Assembly: GCF_030272615.1 (NCBI RefSeq)
Contig: NC_081406.1
Span: 211,458,997-211,522,996 of the forward strand
Length of the DNA stretch: 64,000 bases
From: Cryptomeria japonica
Lineage: Eukaryota; Streptophyta; Pinopsida; Cupressales; Cupressaceae
Direction of reading: 5' to 3'
Shown: positions 59,250 to 64,000 of the stretch, in pieces
Layout of the letters: each line of letters opens with the position of its first letter
Position numbering within the stretch: position 1 is the stretch's first letter
The notes under the pieces: generated by a model
What the model saw: only the letters and a program-made list of their open reading frames with translations
What the model was told of the DNA's origin: nothing
The model's database searches: none
Program-made: the position numbers and the translations under genes

Positions 59250-59690
59250 TCACCCATCTCTGAGTATGATCTTGCCGGATTTCATTAACCTTCTCTTTTC
59301 ATTTTTAATTTGATCCTCCATTGCCAACTTATTAGCCATATGACCAATTTTATTGCATTTAGAACATTTATCGAGAGTAGAATCAAGGTTATAATTTGCT
59401 CTATTTCTACATTTCCTAGCCATGTGTCCAAATCTATTGCAAACAAAATATCTACCATTAAATTTATAAGCATTGAATTGTCTTACTAGTGCCTTATGGT
59501 TTTGATCTCCATTAGCAGTATCAGAACTCTGTCCTTGCTCAAATCCAAGTCCACTAGAATCTCCAATTTGCCTCTGTCTCTTTAGTAACTCATCAAGCTC
59601 TACTGAGTTGATCTTGAATTTTTCTTTGTACTCACTTGCAACAGTTAAATATATTGGCATTATGGATGAATTGATTATGTGTTTCATTGA
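59250..59690 (-). pseudogene. gag: gag C-terminal part of element G
   Basis: The open piece 59687-59250 (145 codons) contains ELDELLKRQRQIGDSSGLGF, the same GDxSGLGF signature as in element E. Two CCHC knuckles follow. The first reads YFVCNRFGHMARKC, with Tyr for its first Cys; the second reads CSKCNKIGHMANKL, with Leu for its last Cys. The upstream coiled coil is missing because the LTR of element F begins at 59691. The Met at the start is internal to the original protein. Confidence 0.72.
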
Positions 59691-60897
59691 TGTTTTTTCA
59701 TTGATGTCAACACTAGCTATTATGGCTGGTTACCGGTAGATAGGTTTTGGTTATCGACATAAGATCTAGTGTTACTGGCAGAAGAGACTATCTGTTGGAC
59801 ACTTTCGACATGTTTGGATCTATGGAATATGTTTGGTTACACGTGGTATGTTCTTCTAGAGCATGTCTTGGTCAGATGGTATTGACTTGGTAATCAGATG
59901 CTATCATACACTCTAGTAAACTCTTACTGGCACAGGTTTAAGGCTCTATCGACAGAGCTTTCATTGAGGAATCTTGATAGAATGCATAAGTGGTGTTGGT
60001 GCAACTTCTGGATGGATTTTAGGATGTTGAAGATGTTCTTTGATTGTGTTTCAACTTCTTGAAGACATTGCTTTGGCATGGTGGACCCAAAATAGGTCCT
60101 GTGCCTATCTAGGTTATAGACGGCTATCATGTTAATGTGTACTCTACATGTTACCGGGATGTTTCTGGATTTTTTATGGATTGGTTATTATTGTTTTGGT
60201 CTTAAGCTGACATGGCATATTATTGTAATATGGATTTATGTATTGATCTTATTGTAATATCTTTTAGGTGGCCGACCTAATTGGTTTAGGCCTTAGGGTT
60301 GATATAAAATGATGTAAGATCTCATTGTAGATTAGAGGAATGGAATTTAGAGTATGAATATTGTAATATCATCTAGGTAGAGGATTAGGTCGATCATAGG
60401 TGATCAAATTGGGATTAAGGAAGAGGTCAAAGGCCTCCAGTATTGAGCTTGACTAAGACTGTAATCAGGCATGGTAGATGCTATCTCTAGAAGTTCATTA
60501 TTCTAGATTGTTGTCAAAATATCTTGAGGTGGTTTTAACCTCTGTAGTCAGTGAGACTCTTTTGTAATGAGCAGTACGCTCTAGGCAGTGTGCCTTTCTA
60601 CATGTGAAGGCCCCTCATTGTATCACATACTTTCTGCAGAAGTATTATCTGACTGTGGGTAGGCTTCCCAATGTGGTTGTTCCCTTTGCAGATTTTCCAC
60701 ATACAAATCATGGTGTTATGTGGTATGGTTGTATTGTGTTGATTATCTATTTCATTGTTAAGTTTTATTGCTTACTGGTATATGTTTCTGCTTCAGCGAT
60801 ACTTGATTTGGCTAGAGGTTATTAATTGGATTAAAAGTTATAATCTGTTAACAACTGATTCACCTCCCATCTTAGTTGTTCATTGGTTATTGTTATA
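59691..60897 (+). repeat. 5' LTR of element F (about 1.2 kb)
   Basis: It starts TGTTTTTTCATTGATGTCAACAC and ends GTTATA just before the PBS. Near its end the conserved motif is degraded to TGATTCACCTCCCATCTTAG (60857-60876). Confidence 0.78.
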
Positions 60898-60899
60898 AT

Positions 60900-60911
60900 T
60901 GGTATTAGAGC
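60900..60911 (+). other. primer binding site of element F
   Basis: TGGTATTAGAGC lies two bases after the LTR end. Confidence 0.88.
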
Positions 60912-60955
60912 TTTGGTCCTCTTTCACAAAAGCTTAACCGCTTGAGGTAGATCCT

Positions 60956-62089
60956 ATGGTAGCTAACACTTCTAATCCACCGACAACTATTTTTAGAAGA
61001 GAAATACTTAAGCTTGATGAAACAAATTATGGGATATAGAAAATTTGAATGGAGACTCATCTTAGATGTCTTGGAAAGTATATTTGTGAGATCACTGAGA
61101 AAGGATACACACCTTATGATCTGACATCTGGTAATCCTGCTCCTATAGACTTGGATAAGAATATTGAGAATGATTCCAGAGCTAGAGAATCCCTCTTGTG
61201 TGCACTTACTGATCAGCAGATCATGGGATTAACTGATAAATCATTGACAAAGGTTATGTGGGATAAATTGTAAACTCTAAATGAAGGTGATCCTACTATC
61301 AAAATTGCTAAACTTGATGGTTACTGGGTAAGATATGAAAACTTGAAGATGGAAGATAATGAAATAATTGTTGTGTTTATGGAAATAGTAAATGAGATTG
61401 TTCTAGGAATTCAATGTTGTGGAGGATTTTTGAGTGAAGATGAAATCATTTCCAAAGTCTTGAGAGCCCTTCCACTAACTTACAAGATGAAGGAAACTGC
61501 AATTAATGAGTTGAGAACAATGGCAAACACTTCAATTAACAGAGACATTCTGATTGGGAAATTATCTTCTTTTGAGCTTGAAAAATTTGGATCTTCTGGA
61601 GCTGTAAAGTCTGAACCTTCTTTTCATGCATCATCATCATCATCTACCAACAAAAGTGATTGGAAAGTCCTATATGCAAAAGAATTGGAAGACATGGGGA
61701 AAGAAGATGAAGAATTTGAGAAACTTGAAGCCTTATTTGCTAGAAAGGTCCGACATGAAGTAAGTATGAAGGAGAAGCACCTTTTAAATATTTTGCATGT
61801 AATAAGATTGGTCATTTTTCATCTAGATGTCTTGAAAGGAATGCAAGGTTTGAGGAAAGAGTTAAGAAATTATTTAAGCCTAACCAGAACATATATAGAT
61901 TCAATAAAAGTAAACAATGCTACATAGAGGATGAGGAAGGAGTAACTGATGACTCTGAAGATGAACCGACAGAGGACTCTGCTAGTGGATCTGACAATGG
62001 AAAGGAATGGGTGTTCTATGCTTTAAAGGAAGATGAACTAGAACCAGCTATCATGAATGAAGAAAAGGCCTTGGCAGAAAAAGTTTAAG
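60956..62089 (+). pseudogene. gag: gag of element F
   Basis: The ATG at 60956 opens MVANTSNPPTT and continues to LKLDETNYGI*KI*METH, where a TAG replaces the Trp and a TGA the Arg of the usual GxWKxRM block. The open pieces 61049-61273 and 61343-61927 carry CALTDQQIMGL, FMEIVNEIVLGIQCCGG and LRALPLTYKMK. After a frameshift near 61750 the knuckle reads FACNKIGHFSSRC (about 61796-61835), with its first Cys changed. An acidic tail (DDSEDEPTEDSASGSDNG) leads to the protease. Confidence 0.87.
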
Positions 62090-63190
62090 ATAAGGATGAA
62101 TGGGTAATTGATAGTGGATGCTCACATCATATGACTGGTGATAAAGGAAAATTTATGTCCCTGCAAGAATACAATGATGGTAAAGTCAGATTTAGAGATG
62201 ACAAAGCATGTATGATCAAAGGTAGAGGTATTATTTCTTTGGATGGAAAGCATAACACTGATAATGTCTATTATGTAGAAGGTTTAAAGCATAATCTTTT
62301 GAGTGTTGGTCAATTGGTGGACAAGGGTTTCCAACTTTAGTTTAAAGATAGAAAATGTAAAATCATTAACAAGACTGGTTTGGAGATTGCAACCAGTATT
62401 TAGACTGGAGGTAATATCTTTCATTTGAACACTGGTAATAAAACATGTTTGATTTCTCATATTGATGAGAGTTGGTTATGGCATAAGAGGTTGTGTCATG
62501 TTAATTTTGATTTTATTGTTAAGATCAGTTCAACTAAGGCAGTTAGAGATATACCTAAGATTATGAAGCCTCATAATCCAGTATGTAAGGAATGTCAATT
62601 GGGAAAGCAAGTTAGAACTTATTTTAAGAGCACACATGATAAATCTAATGATGTAATTGATTTGATTCACACTGATTTATGTGGTCCAACAGGAACTAGA
62701 AGCTTTCAAGGTGATAGGTATTTCATTTTGATTATTGATGACTATTCTATAATGATGTGGGTGACTTTTCTTAGGGAGAAGTCTGAAGCTTTTGAGAAAT
62801 TCAAGATCTTTAAAGAAAATGTGGAAATAGAAATTGGATTGGAAATCAAATGTCTAGATCACATCGTGGTGGTGAGTTAACTTCTCATGAATTTAATAGT
62901 TATTGTGAGACAAATGGAATCAGGAGACAATTATCTGCACCTCGGACTCCTCAACAGAATGGAGTGGTGGAAAGAAAGAACATAACCATTTTGGATGCAG
63001 CAAGATCTATGATGATGGAAGCCAAATTGCATCATATCCATTGGAGAGAAGCAGTGAGTACAATAGTCTACACATTCAACAAATTCACATCAAAGGTGCA
63101 ACTCGTAAGACCCCTTATGAATTATGGTTTGGACATACACCTACTGTTAAATATTTTAAAATTTTTGGAAGTAAATGCTATATCAAAATA
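62090..63190 (+). pseudogene. pol: protease and integrase of element F
   Basis: The protease motif WVIDSGCSHHMTGDKG is near 62101-62148. The integrase zinc region has LWHKRLCHVN (about 62475-62505) and CKECQLGKQ; the core has HTDLCGP and FQGDRYFILIIDDYS. A one-base loss near 62855 shifts the frame. The block that should read RSDxGGEF is RSHRGGEL, so the second catalytic Asp has become His. NGVVERKN with the catalytic Glu follows (about 62960). Open pieces are 62131-62340, 62425-62880 and 62850-63191; a second frameshift lies near 63100. Confidence 0.9.
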
Positions 63191-64000
63191 GATGATTCAA
63201 TTGGAAAGTTTGATCCTAGATGTGATGAAGGGATATTTCTTGGTTATTCAATTCAAAGAAAAGCATATAGATGTTATAACAAAACATTGCAGAAAATTAT
63301 GGAGAGTGCTAATGTAAAAGTGGATGAGAAGTACATAAATCATTCTATATCATATGAAAGGAAACCGACAGTGGAAATGATCATAACCAAACTGACAATG
63401 CCTCAACTGGTATAGGAAACTGAGACAATTACACCAACACAATCAGAAAATTCAACTGGAACTGATGATCAAAGCAGTGAACCTAAAGTTTAGAAGACAC
63501 CAAGGTATGTAAGATTAAATCACTCTGAAGATCAAATCATTGGAGATAGGAACAAGGGAGTTATGACTAGAAGAAGACTAGAAAATGAAGAGGTATGTCT
63601 TATTTCTCAAATGGAACTAGCATCTGTTATTGAAGCTTGTAAAGACAATTATTGGTTAAAGGCTATGGAAGATGAATTAGATTAGATAGAGAAGAATGAA
63701 ACTTGGACTTTAGTTCCCCGACCTAAAAATAAGAATGTTATTGGAACTAAATGGGTTTATAGGAATAAAATGAATGAAGATGGTCAATTTGTAAGAAACA
63801 AGGCTAGATTGGTTTGTAAAGGATATTCTCAAATGGAAGGAATTGATTATGGTGAGACATTTGTACCTATAGCTAGAATTGAAGCTGTTAGACTATTTCT
63901 TGCCTATGTAGCTTATAAGAATTAAAAAGTTTATCAAATGGATGTTAAATGTGCATTTTTGAATGAACTTGAGGAAGAAGTATACATTGAGTAGCCTGAT
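63041..64000 (+). pseudogene. pol: integrase C-terminus and start of RT of element F
   Basis: The frame 63041-63415 holds the integrase end (TPYELWFGHTPTVKYFKIFG, FLGYSIQRKAYRCYNK). After a stop, the linker and RT start follow: [64 protein letters not shown] and QMDVKCAFLN at the window edge. Stops at several Gln and Lys positions break it. The catalytic RT motif lies outside the window. Confidence 0.87.

Larger units (their letters stand above)
55346..59690 (-). mobile_element. non-autonomous-looking element G: gag and ORF2, no pol
   Basis: Minus strand. From the 3' side it has polypurine tracts (55346-55540), ORF2 (58688-55648), a spacer, and gag with two CCHC knuckles (59687-59250). It is cut at 59690 by element F, so its 5' gag and LTR lie outside the window. 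Purine tracts follow ORF2 after only about 110 bases, leaving no room for protease, integrase or RT. Confidence 0.65.
59691..64000 (+). mobile_element. Ty1/copia element F, 5' part, inserted in G
   Basis: It has LTR, PBS, gag, protease, integrase and the start of RT on the plus strand, and runs off the right edge. It is closely related to element A across gag and pol. The base string before the LTR is ATTGA (59686-59690), a possible target duplication that cannot be checked here. Confidence 0.88.

Overview
This window is plant nuclear DNA made almost entirely of nested, decayed LTR retrotransposons. I see no host gene, rRNA, tRNA or CRISPR array that I can support. The AT-rich composition, gypsy LTRs of about 4.4 kb, several diverged Ty1/copia families, heavy nesting and old insertions suggest a giant, slowly purged genome such as that of a gymnosperm (conifer). 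That is an inference, because no diagnostic host gene is present. All translations and alignments were done by eye.

Layout. 1-5064 holds element E (minus strand): a 5' LTR, a gag with a coiled coil and several CCHC knuckles, then a long unfamiliar ORF ('ORF2') that runs off the left edge with about 374 open codons. 5065-11980 is mostly unassigned, with one unknown broken frame, an AT-rich LTR-like stretch and a small TIR element. 11961-38472 is a nest: a tRNA-derived SINE with a 20-bp target duplication is split by a Ty3/gypsy element C (12100-38378). C's left LTR is itself split by two minus-strand Ty1/copia elements, A (13321-20051, TSD AACAT) and B (20503-25363, TSD TGCTC). C's pol carries a truncated E-type LTR between 116-bp direct repeats.

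38690-42056 contains a worn copia remnant J and an isolated copia 5' LTR I. 42057-51160 is a second gypsy element, D, which is fused at its 3' end to H, a plus-strand ORF2 homologue. 53220-55330 is unassigned and carries a striking cluster of GGGATAAG motifs. 55346-59690 is element G (minus): polypurine tracts, ORF2, then gag knuckles, with no pol. G is interrupted by element F (59691 to beyond 64000, plus strand), a copia element with LTR, PBS, gag, protease, integrase and the start of reverse transcriptase.

How the parts relate. A, B and F are pol-bearing copia elements; the repeated polypurine tracts in A and B resemble those of Sireviruses. C and D are gypsy elements of one family; C ends in a chromodomain-like segment. 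E and G share a different plan (gag with GDxSGLGF and knuckles, then ORF2, no pol) and look like a non-autonomous family that would need enzymes from a pol-bearing partner. ORF2 occurs three times (E, H, G) at high divergence. It is the best candidate here for something undescribed.
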